Assembly (NCBI GenBank): GCA_030549775.1
Contig: CM060171.1
Span: 751,501-815,500, forward strand
Direction: 5' to 3'
Length of the DNA stretch: 64,000 nt
Source: Tamarix chinensis
Lineage: Eukaryota; Streptophyta; Magnoliopsida; Caryophyllales; Tamaricaceae
This document shows positions 35,202-47,633 of this stretch, one piece after another. Below the pieces are notes generated by a model. It was not told where the DNA came from. It made no database searches and saw only the letters and a program-made list of their open reading frames with translations. Positions within the stretch are counted from its first letter, which is position 1; every line of letters starts with the position of its first letter. Position numbers and translations under genes: made by a program.

Positions 35202-36399
35202 TGTAACACCCAAAATTTTACAAACCAAAAAAATTTTGTTTAAAAGGTTGACTATAGAAGGTAAAATAGTAAATCATGGGGTATTACCGCCACATTTGGT
35301 ACAAGTCCAATTTTCTCTACCGTTATATTACCAAGTATTAAAGCTACAAGAATTACTTCACTTAAAGTAATGACACAAATATAAAATTAGAGTAGCGAGA
35401 GAGTTAAAGCAATTCAACATCATTCCAAATAAAACCAATTATCAACGGTTACAAAATTTTAGAGAAAGAAAATACATATAGATATTAATAGTACATAATC
35501 TTTAGGATCAAAAGATACTGGGCAAAACATAGGATAACCCAAAACTCTTAACCCAAGTAATAACCTTCAACTGATCTTACAAGTTAACCTGCAAAGGCTA
35601 CTGCCTAATGAATAAGCAGGGATCCATGAAAAGAAACCCTTTAGTACAATGGTGTTGAGCAACCTATTATACTAAACTAATATGAAAAGCCCACATGGAA
35701 CACATAAAAAGGCACCACAACAACACATGATATAAAACATTTAATTATACATACGATGATCAAAATATGATAATTATAACAGACTAAACAAATATCAGCA
35801 AAGCCACATACTGTTCACACTCGTTAATTTAGAATATAATAAAACTTACCAACCAAGCATACAAGAGATGCTATCTGAAATAATAATTAGAATCGGTATC
35901 AACACCATAACCATAACCTTCATAATATATCCTATCTCTGAATGTTAAAGCCAGTAATATCCAATACACCACAGGTGTGGTTTAAAGGCACAATACTAAT
36001 AAAATCCATAATACTATCATTAAGGCTCAAAGGCACAATACCAAATACATCTAAGTATGAAGACTGCTACCAAACCATAGATAGGCACAAATGCTATAAT
36101 TAGATAATCCAATAATCATTTTTATTTTTATTTACTTATGTTGAGTTAAGAGACTTCACTATTCTTAAATATGTGAAACGGTCTAAAACACCTCTCAGGA
36201 ACAATACACCTGAGCCACTATTATCACCTGGTGGAATGCACCCAACACCTCTTAGGGCAGAATGCACCTCACTACTATTCTTAAACTGGTGGAACAGTGT
36301 GAAGCACCTCTAAAAAAATACACTCGAACCATTATTAACGTCTAGTGTAATAGACTCAAATCCCGACTCACGTAATCTTCCACTTTAAGTAATTGATAT

Positions 36400-36404
36400 C
36401 TTAT
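36400..36404. repeat. Target-site duplication of copy H, left
   Basis: CTTAT, repeated at 42383-42387 right after the terminal CA of copy H. Confidence 0.88.
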
Positions 36405-37049
36405 TGTAACACCCCAAAATTCACTAATTTTTTTTAAAATGGAAGCAATTAAGATAGAAACACTTAAAACCTGTGAATTATGGGAATGTTACCGCCACAC
36501 TTAGTACCAGACCGGTTCTCTCCGATCGTTCCAGTACCAAGTGCTAAGGCTAAAGAAAATATTTACGTTAAATTCAAATTAACAATTCATAAAAGAATTT
36601 GAAAGATCATACTACAAAATCAGAGTACGCATAAACGTTTATTAACACTTGTAACTTCCAAATAGAAATACATTTAAACAAGATAAAACCCGATGGGTCA
36701 AATTCCGGATTGCCTACTCACTCAAGTCAGGCCTGCCACCCCAAAACAGTCTCTGATCTTAAACCTGCACAAGAGGTCTGCTCCCCACCATCGGTGGATC
36801 ATCACAGGACCCATCAACCAAGGTAGTATCAGTACGGGTCCAGTACTGAGTAAGGTGACTTGATTACTAAGGCCAACACATAAACACATAAGCCATGCAG
36901 AAAAATAAAAGAACACAATCATAAATGCATATGATCAATCAGGTAAAAGTACAAAGGCCCATATAATCTGGATTAATTTTTAAATTAATCTCTGATCAGA
37001 ATTCATTTCACACCATACTTTTTATCAAGTCCATATGAGTACGGGAACC

Positions 37050-37380
37050 CCACTATTTTAGCCGGTGGATCGGTCGCAAGGGTAACATACCCTGCCACTA
37101 TTTTAGCCGGTGGATGGGTCGCGAGGGTAACATACCCTGCCACTATTATATGCCGGTGGATCGGTCTGGCCCCTTCTCGCACGGTGTTCCACTGTAAGTA
37201 ATTAGTATCTTTCCCATGTCTTAGCAACTGTAAGTTTGATTTTGTTGAGCTCGGGATCCCCCACTATTATTGCCGGTGGATCGGTCGCGAGGGAAATATT
37301 CCCTGCCACTATTAAGCCGGTGGATCGATCTCCAGGTTACCGCAGTACCTGGCCACTATTATGCCGGTGGATCGGTTTGG
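37050..37380. repeat. CCGGTGGATCGGTC tandem array of copy H
   Basis: Six copies of CCACTATTxT..GCCGGTGGATCGGTC, the first three separated by CGCGAGGGTAACATACCCTG-like spacers. Well preserved compared with copies D, F and G. Confidence 0.87.
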
Positions 37381-38289
37381 GCCCGGCTCAACATCTTTCA
37401 CTTTACGTGATTAATATCTTAAGTATCTTATTCAAAGACTTTCACCATAGACATGCACGAATCATAAATCATAATTTCCATATTCATCATCATACTTTAT
37501 TCACCAAGCCCACATGTGCTACCACCAAACCCTAGACATGCTTGAATTGCTCCCTTTACACTTATCCTCCAATTCTACTTCACATCTCACTCTAGGGTTT
37601 TATCCCGAAACCCTAATTTAGGCCTTAACATCTCTTCTTACTCCACCTCACATCACCCAAATTATTTTAACCCTCCACACATCACAAATTAACAATTCCA
37701 TTATCATGATTACACCTTAATTACCAAAATACATGATACAACAAAAACCTTAAGCAGCCACACCAAACCTTAATCAACCACCACAAACCATAATTAACCA
37801 CTCCAACCCTTATTTAACCATAACAACTATAATTAGCCATTCCAAACCTTAATTAACCACGACAATTCATAATTAGCCACTCCAAACCCTAGCTTTGTCT
37901 CCTACGTACCCAAATAATGTCCACGTATTATTTTCCATCCAAAGTGTTTAACTACCCAAACAATGCTTTCATTACCTTCCTTACATTCCAAATTAACTTT
38001 TCATACGTAAATTTTACTCCCATGCAGACTTTACACATCCCATGCAACCATTCGAACTTCTCATGCAAACCCTAAATTCCATGCAATCATTATCTCCCAT
38101 GCAAAACCCTAACTCCACCACGCAACCCTAATACCACCACACAAATCCCAAGATTCCATCATACCATACCATAAATTCAATCCAACCCAAACCAAAGATT
38201 CACCCATACCAAACCCTAAACTCAAACCATAAAGATTCTTCCATACCAAACCCTAAATTCAAGCCATAAAGATTCTTCCACATAAAATC

Positions 38290-38725
38290 ATAAATTAGAA
38301 TCTCCCACGGAAAACTATAAATTGAATTTCCCCAAGCAAATCATAAATTAGATTTCCCCATATAATATCATAAATTACATTTTCCCAAATAACATCATGA
38401 ATTAGATTCTCCCAAACAAATTATAAATTAACTCTCCCAATCAAATCATAACTTAAATTCTCCCATATAATATTATAAATTACATTCTCCCAAATAACAT
38501 CGTAAACTAAATTCTCCCAAATAAATTATAAATTAACTCTCCCAATCAAATCATAACTTAAATTCTCCCATATAATATTATAAATTACATTCTCCCAAAT
38601 AACATCATAAACTAAATTCTCCCAAACAAACCATAATTTAATTCTCTCAATCAATCATAAATTAAACTCTCCCATATAATATCATAACTTAAATTCTCCC
38701 AAATAGCATCATAAACTAGATTATT
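38290..38725. repeat. Minisatellite of copy H (CATAAATTA..TTCTCCC unit)
   Basis: Units of about 27-36 bp such as TCATAAATTAGATTCTCCCA, grouped into a higher-order repeat of about 108 bp between 38490 and 38640. It differs in sequence from the minisatellites of copies B and C but lies at the same place in the LTR. Confidence 0.8.
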
Positions 38726-39239
38726 CCTTATAAAACCATAAAATTTAGGTCAACTCACTCCCCTTGGTCAACTTCTTTCCCCATCCTCCTTTTTCATCCT
38801 TCCTCTCACACAAACCACATCGACTTCCTCACATACACAACACATATCATCATACATAATTAATACACATACCATGCACAACATACTTCAAACTCCAAGT
38901 CATACCACATATAAAATATTTAATAATAATAAACAATAGGTACATAACATGCGAAACACATAATACACATAAGCACATAAAAGGCCTTAGCACTCCTTAC
39001 CTAAAACGTCACCGGTCTTGATGCACGCTCCTACGCCTTCTTAGGGTTTTGACTGGTTTTACCTATTATGGGGAAGAAATACTAGGATTAGCTTCCTTCC
39101 TATACAACTATTAGTTTCTAATTTATCTTAAGTCTTGATTCTTAATTAATTATGCCAAAAACCACTAAAACATTAATACATACTATTATAATTTAAAGTA
39201 AAAAGGTGATATAAGGGTTTCTACCCTTTACCGAAATAA

Positions 39240-39800
39240 AGTTAGTAAAGGTAATAATAATAATAATATTTATTATAATAATAATTTTAATAATAACAAA
39301 TTATTACTAATAGTAGTAATATTAATAGAAAACTTAATAATAATAATAATCTAAGCCTTAAATTTACAAAGTGGATTTCGAAACCTCCCCATTTAATGAT
39401 AATACTATTTGAAATGTAAAAAGATATTAATATTATACATATACTTATTATATAAAGTTAATATGGTTAATAATAATAATATAATTAGTAATAATGTTAA
39501 AAATGCTAAAAATAATAATAAAAGGCAAAGCTACGAGACTCAATTAAAATTTTAGGTTTCTAATTCTCCTGAAATAATTGCAGTATCAAATAACTAATTA
39601 TACTAACAATAATAATATTAATTATATTATTAATAATAATATTAAACATGTAATAATTACATTAAATAGGCAAAATTCGAGAATAATAATTTATCTTACT
39701 CAATAATACTCCCAGACCTGTCAACCAAATTTAGAAATTAAAATACAGTTGATAACAACAATAATAATAATAATAATTAAACTCGAATTAGCATTAAAAA
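39240..39800. repeat. TAA/AAT triplet-rich tract of copy H
   Basis: Imperfect AATAAT/TAATAA runs with several pure stretches. Equivalent to the triplet tract of copy A at 11480-12060. Confidence 0.8.
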
Positions 39801-39869
39801 TTAGAATAAAAGCATAATAATTATCAATAAATCGAAAGTAAGTATTTAAAAGTTCTAGGGTTTCACCTT

Positions 39870-40930
39870 GAGTTGGAGGATGAAGGTGGAACCGGCGGTG
39901 GTTCCCGGAGGTGGCCGGAAAATGGGTCTAAGGGGGCCAAAAATTAGGAAAATGGGTAATGGAGAGGAAGAAAAATTAAAATAATTATATGGGGCTGTAG
40001 AGGATAATTAGTAGGATTTAATGGTTGGTTTGGAAGGTGTTAGAAGCGGCGCATGTGGTGGTGGAAGGTGGTTCAACGTCTCGGGGTGAAATTTTCTGTC
40101 GAAGCAACTAACCAACTTTGTGCAATTATGGAGGCTTGTACAAGATGAATAGAAGGTTGTGAATGGTTTAGTTAGATAGATGGAGTTGCAGGGAAGAGAT
40201 TGGTAGCAAGAGGAGGTGATGAAGTTGGCCGGGGAAGAAGATAATGGCGTCTGATGGGGCGGTGGCAGGCAGATCTCTCTTAGGGTTTTCGAGAAGAAGA
40301 AGTCTCGAAAACACCCACCATTAGGCTATTTAAAGGGTTTAGATGGGTTATTAGGGTTCTGGAGGTCGACAGTTTGGGTTTGGGTGATAGGGTTTGGGTG
40401 GCCGGCGTGAGAAATCGGCCGGCGATTGCTTGGGTTGGGTCGAAGGTTCGCGAAGCCAGAGAGAGAAAATGAGCGAGAGTTAAGGATAATTGATTAAACC
40501 AAGCTCATGTGCGAGCCGAGAGGAAGAAAAATAGGGGTGAATCGGTCGATAAAATTCGTCGTAGCCGGCGCCGCCATTTTCGGGGGTGAAGTTGCAGGCT
40601 GCGTTGACGGAGTCGGGGCTGGCAGGCGCGAAGGGGAAGAAGAAAGGGCTGGGCCGGGCGGTTCGCGAGAAAAGAAAAGAAAGAAAAGGGGGCAGACCGG
40701 CGGTTCGGGCGTGGGGAGGTGCGTTTAAATGTAACGCAGAGTTTCCGATAAAAATGGGTCAAAACGCGGTGTGGCACGGGCGGAAGGAGGACGCTGCGCG
40801 GGCGCGGGCTAGGCCGAGGGAAGGAAGAAGAGAAACTGGGCCGCGAGCTGGCCCAGTTCGGGGAGAAGGAAAAGAAAAAGAAAAGAGAAGAAAAAAGAAG
40901 AAAAAGGAAAGAAAAGGAAAAAGAAAAAGA
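39870..40930 (-). repeat. GC-rich promoter-side block of copy H
   Basis: CpG- and GGCGG-containing block with a TATA-like CTTTAAATAG on the minus strand near 40326-40335. On the transcribed strand, GTGTTTTCGAGACTTC follows. Overlapping open frames at 40505-41079 are Arg/Lys/Gly- or Phe/Ser-rich compositional products. No gene is called. Confidence 0.65.
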
Positions 40931-41374
40931 GAGAAATAATTATGTTGGGTGTTTAAATTAATTAAAATAATTTGGATATTTAAAAATAATAATATTTGAA
41001 TAAAATAATATTTAAATCCTATTTTAGTCCAAATTAGGATTTTTAAAAGGTTTTCCATAAATTCCTTTTTAATTAGCACAACACCATAATTTTATCCAAT
41101 TAAATTATTTATAAACTTATTATTAATTTCAAACTATTTTCTCCTTCTTATTTTAAATAAAATAATTTATTTAATTAATTTCTAAATAAAATCATTAATT
41201 AGTTAAGATACCCAAATTCCTCCTAATTAAAATACTTACAAATTCCTTCTTTATTTTTCCTAATTAAATATCCTTTTATTTTAATGAAAATAATTTATTT
41301 AAATAATTTTTTCTAATAAAACCTTATTTAAATATAATTTATAAAATTAGAAATTTTCGAGGCATTTCATCACT

Positions 41375-41386
41375 ACCCCCTTAAAA
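41375..41386 (-). other. Polypurine tract next to the LTR of copy H
   Basis: On the minus strand TTTTTAAGGGGGTAGTGA directly precedes the LTR start at 41369. Upstream text GACTTCGGGGGCGAAG resembles the well-known end of Tekay/Del-type elements, where a coding or near-coding FxGExxFxGG stretch runs into the tract. It fixes the sense strand of the family independently of the primer binding site at 28909. Confidence 0.65.
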
Positions 41387-41387
41387 A

Positions 41388-42382
41388 CAAACTTCGCCCC
41401 CGAAGTCTCTGGGAGCGCCTAGGGTTAGGGAAAACGTTCTAAGTGGGTAGAAAACCAACTAACGCTAATACTCGTATAAACTACCCCCTTGGGAATAAAC
41501 TTACTAAAGAAAATTTAAATCCACAAAAATAGGGACACCAAAAAAAAACAACACTTATAAAAAAAAACTACCCCATTAGAGACGAACTATGGGTTGTTGT
41601 ACCTGGGTATAAGTTCAATTTAAATACTAAATATTAAATATTAATATTGGGAGGATTTAATCAAAAATTTATTTATCAAAAATCTATTTCGAAAAGATCC
41701 GAAGGCTCAAAATTAATAAAACAGTTATATAAGAATTTTGGGAACACTCTCGGAAGGAATAACCGATGAACATAAAAAAAATATGTATTATTTATGGAAA
41801 TATATCATAAGAACTCAAAATTTTAATTAAAGCATATAATAAAATATTTAAGTTGAACTCTAACGCCCTGAGACAAATTTAGTCATTTGCGAAATTATTT
41901 TTCTGTAAATCAAAAAGCATAGAACAGAATAAAGCTGATTTTGGAAGAAATTCCTGAATACGTCTTTTAAATTTAAAACTTTCTAAAAATATTAACGATT
42001 GAAACGAATAATTTAGAGTCGAAAATATTTTCTACTGGTAAAATCATTACAATAAATTTAACTATTCAATAGGAATTATATAATTTAAATAATGTATTTT
42101 GTCAACAAAATATACTTCAAAATAATGTCGTAATCACATGACAAAGTATATAATCCAAAATAAATCTAAAATATAAAAATACGAGAAAGAACGGGAATAC
42201 ATATTATTAACCCAAAAATCGAACTCATAAGAAATTTAATTAAATTTAACTATGAATTTGAATCGTTGATAAATCCATAAGACAAATCGAAATTAAAATA
42301 ATTAATTAATTTTTACATCAAATTACGTTAATAAAATCATTAAACTTAATAAATCTAGATTTTAAAAATACAGGGTATTACA
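41388..42382 (-). mobile_element. Copy H: remnant of internal region and other LTR start
   Basis: AT-rich 1-kb stretch with no recognisable coding domain. It begins on the minus strand with TGTAATACCCTG, which resembles an LTR start. It is interpreted as the stub of the 5' LTR joined by a large deletion to the 3' internal sequence. The position of the deletion junction cannot be seen by eye. Confidence 0.45.
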
Positions 42383-43852
42383 CTTATTCATTATTATTTA
42401 TATTTCAAGAGCATATTATAGTTTATGTTGAGCTCAAGAGCCCTACTATTTTTGAATCGGTGAAATAATTTGAAACATCTCTTAAGGAAAACACACCCGA
42501 GCCACTATTATCATCTGGTGGAACGAACCCAATACTTATTAGAACATAACACACCTGACCATTATTCTTAAACTAGTAGAATGGTCTGAAGCACCTCTCA
42601 GAAAAAAACACACCTGGACTACTATTATTGTCCGATGGAATGGACCTAATGACCCTGACTCATATATTCTTTTTATTTAAGTGATTAATACCTTATTGAA
42701 GGTGATATTTCTCAAGGAACTCATACATATGAATATGTAGACATGTAAGTAACATAATATATCTTAACACATTCATTTGAAATACATACAACACAACCAA
42801 CATGAATACCGATATATTTCTTTAAGGAAAATACCACACCCTTCCTAGTGAACCCTAATTTTATAAGTCTAGCATAACTCCTCAATCAATACTCATTTTA
42901 TCACAAAATTCAAAATATATTATTCAAATGTTATTATTGACAACATACCCAAAAAATAAGGCTTAACTCCAAATTCTTACACATGAGATAATAGACTACC
43001 TTTAGAGTTATTACTCATATTTTCCCACAAAACACTAATTCCACAATTTAATCATAACTCTTCCCATAAAATCCATATAACTACTAAATTTAATATACAT
43101 TCTCAAAATAGTATAATTGACATGTAATAATAGTTTAGCCTTAGGATTATTATTCACCTTTCATACCAAAACCCAAGTTTCACAATTCAATCATAACTTT
43201 TCTTATGATACATATATGATTTCCAAATATAACATGAACTCCTAAAATATCAATATAACCAACATATTTAGAATTCAAGGTCAAAATTAAACAATTCCCA
43301 AATGTGATAATTATTTCACTCCTGTGGTTACTATTCCCACTTAAAATTATTTTGCTCATTTATTGGACTTAGACTATTCATATTTACTCCAAATTTTCCG
43401 CATAATATACTTAACCTATTTCAAACTACTTATCACATTAAACTACCCACTATTCCATTTTTAACTCATATTGACCAATATACCCCTAATACAACTAGAA
43501 TATTCAAATTTCTATTGAAATCTTTGAAGTCTCAAAATAAATGATTTTATAACTTCCAATGCATTCTATAATCATAAAAATGTGTAGCTACAGTTATATA
43601 TATATAGATACTTAACCATAAAATGTATCTTTACACACGATTTAACATGTAAAATACTAACATGCATCTCTAAAACTCCAAACCATATACTCCCATACTT
43701 AGTAATAATTAAGACATACTTATTAGAGTAAAAATGTGATATGCTTGAAATGACTAAATTTTTCCTAGGACACACAACAACAACAATAATAATAATCATA
43801 CTAACATCTTTAGGAAAAAAATTATACTATAACCTATGTGAGTGCGGGAGCC

Positions 43853-44279
43853 CCACTATTATAGCCGGTGGACCGGAAGATATACGCACAGGGCAGAACG
43901 CCTCTGATCCACTATTATAGCCGGTGGACCGAAAAATAAACGCACAGGGCAGAACGCCTCTGATCCACTATTATAGCCGGTGGACCGGATCATGGCCCCG
44001 ACTCACATGGTGTTTCGCTTTAAGTACTTAGTATCTTTCCCATGGATTAACTTATTCGTTTGGTTTGTTGAGCACGAGATCCCCCACTATTATAGCCGGT
44101 GGACCGGAAGATAACGCACAGGGCAGAACGCCTCTGATCCACTATTATAGCCGGTGGACCGGAAAGTAAACGCACAGGGCAGAACGCCTCTGATCCATTA
44201 TTATAGCCGGTGGACCGGAAAATAAACGCACAGGACAGAATGCCTCTGATCCACTATTATAGCCGGTGGACCGGATCAC
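43853..44279. repeat. CCGGTGGACCGG tandem array of copy I (most regular)
   Basis: Seven copies of CCACTATTATAGCC plus GGTGGACCGG, mostly separated by near-identical spacers (AACGCACAGGGCAGAACGCC then TCTGAT). The period is about 55-60 bp. The block 43970-44090 carries the ATGGCCCCGACTCACATGGT segment also seen in copies B, C and H. Confidence 0.9.
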
Positions 44280-46104
44280 GGGCTCGGCTCAACATCTTTC
44301 GCTTTACGTAATTAATGTCTTATCCGTGTCTTATTGAATCACATCACACCCTTGACATGCATGCGTTTGATACTCTACTTCTTCCCCTCCAGAGGGACCG
44401 TCCCATATTTTGAGACTCATACCACTTCTCACACCCGACATCCATCCCCCGTAGGACTTAGGTAAAGTAGCATATAGTAAGACACAAACTCCAAGGATAT
44501 AGGCCATCCCAACACATATGATATCGAATCCGCATGTCCTCATTCCTCTAGGGTTCCTCCTCGGAGACCCTAATCGGACCTATGTGACCTAACTCTTTCT
44601 CACTTACCCAACCGTTACTTTGTTCTCTATCTCGCACCTCATTTTTATTAGGAATGTCCCCAAATGTATTACTTTATCTCCCAAGTTCATGCATGACCGA
44701 CGAAAGCCTAGTTGGCCACCCAAAACCCTAGTTGACCACGCCAACCCTAGTTGGCCGCGCCAAAACCCTAGTACTTTACTTTCTCGACAAGTAACCTTCC
44801 TCTTCCATCCCAAAATCTCTTCTCTCATTTAGAAGCCCATACTCATCCTTTGTATAGGTGAATTCTCACTCTCAACCCCATACTCCATCCTTCCTTGATC
44901 ATTTCTCCTCTTGTACCCTTCCAATTCCTCATTGTCTCCCAAAACCCTAATTGAATCCCCTTAGACACCCTTACATCGACCCACGTAATATTTTGCACCC
45001 AAGTTTCCAATGGACCCATAACTTTGACATTATCTTATTTACTTTCTAAATCAATTTCCTCACGTAAGATTCCTCCCCATGCAGAATTCAAATACTCTAT
45101 GCAAACTCCCCAACACCCATTTACTCACCAAACCCTAATCAGGTCTCTTATGCACCAACTCACGTACTATTTTTCACACCAAGTCTCCAATCACTCTAAG
45201 ACTCTCCAAAACTCTTACTTACAACCCAAATCAACTTTTCCCACGTAGGGATCACGCCCATGCAAGATCTAGTTCCCCCATGCAACTTCCCAAACGTCCA
45301 CTTCCCCGTTGTTCCTTTATTATCATTTCATGCTACCCAAAACCCTAGCATGCATGTCCTAGAGGGCCATAACAAGTCACATCATCAACATCAACATTAA
45401 ACATGGAACATGGCATAAATGTATAACATAAGGCACACACATCATACCTCATGATCCACGTTGCGCTACACAAAGCAGGTTATTTATAACACATGCATAA
45501 TACACATTAACATGGCATGCTTATCATTCATCAACACATTAAATCACACATAGCACAAGGCCATAGCTTCGTCCTTACCTAATACGACACCGGTCTTGGA
45601 GCACGCTCCTACGCCTCCTCCGGATGTCGACTTGACTCGCCTATAAAAGGGAAAACTAGAGGTTACTTTTCCTCCGGCCAAAACACTATTCTTTCTACCT
45701 TACCCTTATCTTTAACTTACCATTAGGGCTAAAAATAATAATATTACTTTTATAAGTAAAAGTATGGTCATTATTCTTAAGGTAGCTAATCATGCTACTA
45801 CTAATAAGAGTAGGTATTAATAGCTACAATAATTTAAAGTAATTTTAATAATATTTATTATTAACGGTAGTAGTTCAATGTTACTAATAATGGTGATAGT
45901 AGTAGTGATAGTATGGTTAGTGCTATATAATATATTACTAGTAGTGATAAGGAACCAAGATGGTAATAATAACATTAACCATGATAATAATGGTAATAGT
46001 AACATTATTAAGAATAACAATAAGGATGTTAAAATTAATAATACTAAAGTCATAGGTCACTCATAATATTAGTCCTAGCAATTATAAATAACTCAAGGTT
46101 AGGT

Positions 46105-46135
<31 letters not shown>

Positions 46136-46730
46136 GGATGAGGATGAGGATAATAATAATAATAATAACATTAATAATAATACTAATAATACTTCTAAAA
46201 TAATTAATATTTGTACAACAGGGGATCATAGGTTGGGGAGTTTAGAGGACCACCTAGGGGTGCTGGTGGCACAGGTGGCGGTGCACGGCGCACGGCGGTG
46301 GCGGCGGCGGCGTTGGGGGGAAGGAGGAAGGTGGAGAAGTGGTGGAGGGGAAAGGAAGGGAAAGGAGGGTTTGGTAGGGCAAACAGAAGGTCTAGGGAGG
46401 TTGGGGAAGCTCCCTTGGTGGTTTTAGGAGGTAGAGGGAGTGCTGGGAGTGGCGGCACGGCGGTGGGCGGCGGTGCGAAGGGTGGCGGGGTTTGGGGGTT
46501 AGCTTGGTCGGGAAGGGTGCTTTGCACGCCTGGGGCGGTGCATGCAGAGCAAACCGAGGGGTGAGGGAGGCTTGGGTAGGTGGAGGGTGATGCAAGGAAG
46601 GGTTTCGGGGGTGGATCGAGCGGCGGAGATGGGCGGCGGCGACGGGGTGGCGATCTGAAGAGGGGGCGGCGCAAGGGGTGACTTCTGGGTTTTTGATTCG
46701 AAAACCCCCGAAGCTGGGTCCTTGGGGGTT

Positions 46731-46737
46731 ATTTATA
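46731..46737 (-). promoter_or_regulatory. Candidate LTR TATA box of copy I
   Basis: Minus-strand TATAAAT within GCCTATAAATAACCCCC. GGGGGTTTTCGAATC follows about 27 bases downstream, as in other copies. It lies inside the GC-rich block, as expected for a U3/R junction. Confidence 0.55.
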
Positions 46738-47633
46738 GGCTCGAAATGGGGAAAATCGAGAGAGAGGACAAGGGAGGACAGGTCAGGCGGCGGTTTGGGG
46801 CACGCCGACCGGCGGTGGCAGGCCGACGCAGGTCTGCCATGGCAGACCTGTGGGCTGGTCGGGAAAAGAAGAGAAAAGGTGCGGGGTGACCTAGGAGTGA
46901 TGGGGGTGTCGACTGGTCGAGGAAGGGTGGCTGGCAGGGCAGAAAAGGGGAAGGCGGCGACGCAGGCGGCGCAGACAAGCGGTCGGCGCAGGCGGCGTGT
47001 TACAGGGCTGGCGCGGGAGGAAGAAGAAAAGGGAAAGGGGCTGGACCGATCGGTCCAGGGGAGAAAAGAAACATAACCGGCCGGGCGGTTCGGCGAAGGA
47101 GAAGCAGGCCAGGCCTGCGTGCGAGACGGGGGGGAAAGGGGAGAGAACCGACCTGGGCCGGTGGGCTGGCCCAGTCGGGGAAATGGGGGAGAGAAGGGAG
47201 GAAGGAGAGGGGGGAAGAGAAAAGAGAAAAGGAAAATAAGGGAGAAAAGGGATTAAGGAAAATAATTAAGGAAGAAAATAATTAATATGACTTATGGGGT
47301 GAGTTATAGTATTTTTGGTAGATAATTAAAATTTTAGTAATTTATCTTAATATATCTAATTATATTAGTTTAAAAAGGTAGCTTTTAGAAAAAATATTGG
47401 TTTAAACCTTATTTAAATAAAATGAGTATGATAAAATAGTAATTTATTTATTTTAATTTATTAAACACTCACATCTAATTTGGTATACTTAAAACCCACA
47501 AAATAATTAAGTTAAATAAATTTAAAAGGCAAAATCCTCAACGTAATTAAATTAAATAAGTTTAAGAGTTAAATCATCCCTAATAAAAGTAATTTATTAA
47601 ATTATAGGCTTTTAAAATTTTCGGGGGATTACA

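Larger units (their letters stand above)
36405..42382 (-). mobile_element. Long-LTR family, copy H: internally deleted element with one near-complete LTR
   Basis: The inserted unit is 5978 bp, flanked by CTTAT (36400-36404 and 42383-42387). On the minus strand it reads TGTAATACCCTG at 42382, about 1 kb of AT-rich text, a polypurine tract at 41375-41386, and an LTR from 41369 (TGAAATGCCTCGAAAATTT) to 36405 (GGGGTGTTACA). So one LTR of 4965 bp survives next to its polypurine tract. The other LTR and nearly all of the internal region are gone. The LTR has the family layout: array, minisatellite, TAA-rich tract, GC block with TATA. Confidence 0.8.
35202..43828 (-). mobile_element. Long-LTR family, copy G: old LTR (minus sense), interrupted by copy H
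   Basis: Starts TGTAACACCCAAAATTTTAC after AATGA (35197-35201). It continues to 36404, is split by copy H, and resumes at 42388. Array descendants lie on both sides of the split (36170-36360 and 42440-42660), for example CCACTATTATCACCTGGTGG. Sequence 42680-43828 is AT-rich, similar in texture to copies D and F. The promoter-side part is absent: at 43829 a younger copy starts abruptly. No coding content. Confidence 0.65.
43829..47633 (-). mobile_element. Long-LTR family, copy I: LTR lacking its sense 3' 670 bp
   Basis: Begins abruptly at CTATGTGAGTGCGGGAGCCC, which in copies B and C lies about 670 bp inside the element. It ends TCGGGGGATTACA. The interior is family-typical: a well-preserved array (43853-44279), AT-rich middle, TAA-rich tract (45840-46200), GC block (46210-47230), TATA. 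The flank GACAT after the end has no partner at 43824-43828, consistent with truncation. Frames in the GC block, up to 156 codons, are compositional. Confidence 0.8.

Noticed and set aside
43853..44279. Regularly spaced repeats that look CRISPR-like
   Set aside because: Spacers are nearly identical to each other, the genome is a plant, and the same array occurs in every copy of an LTR family. It is an LTR subrepeat.
46204..47239. Overlapping frames of 60-156 codons in a CpG-rich stretch
   Set aside because: GC-rich block of LTR copy I with a TATA box on the minus strand. Composition explains the open frames.
43829..47633. Insertion with target-site duplication
   Set aside because: The 5 bases after the end (GACAT) have no match before 43829, and the LTR begins internally. 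It is truncated.
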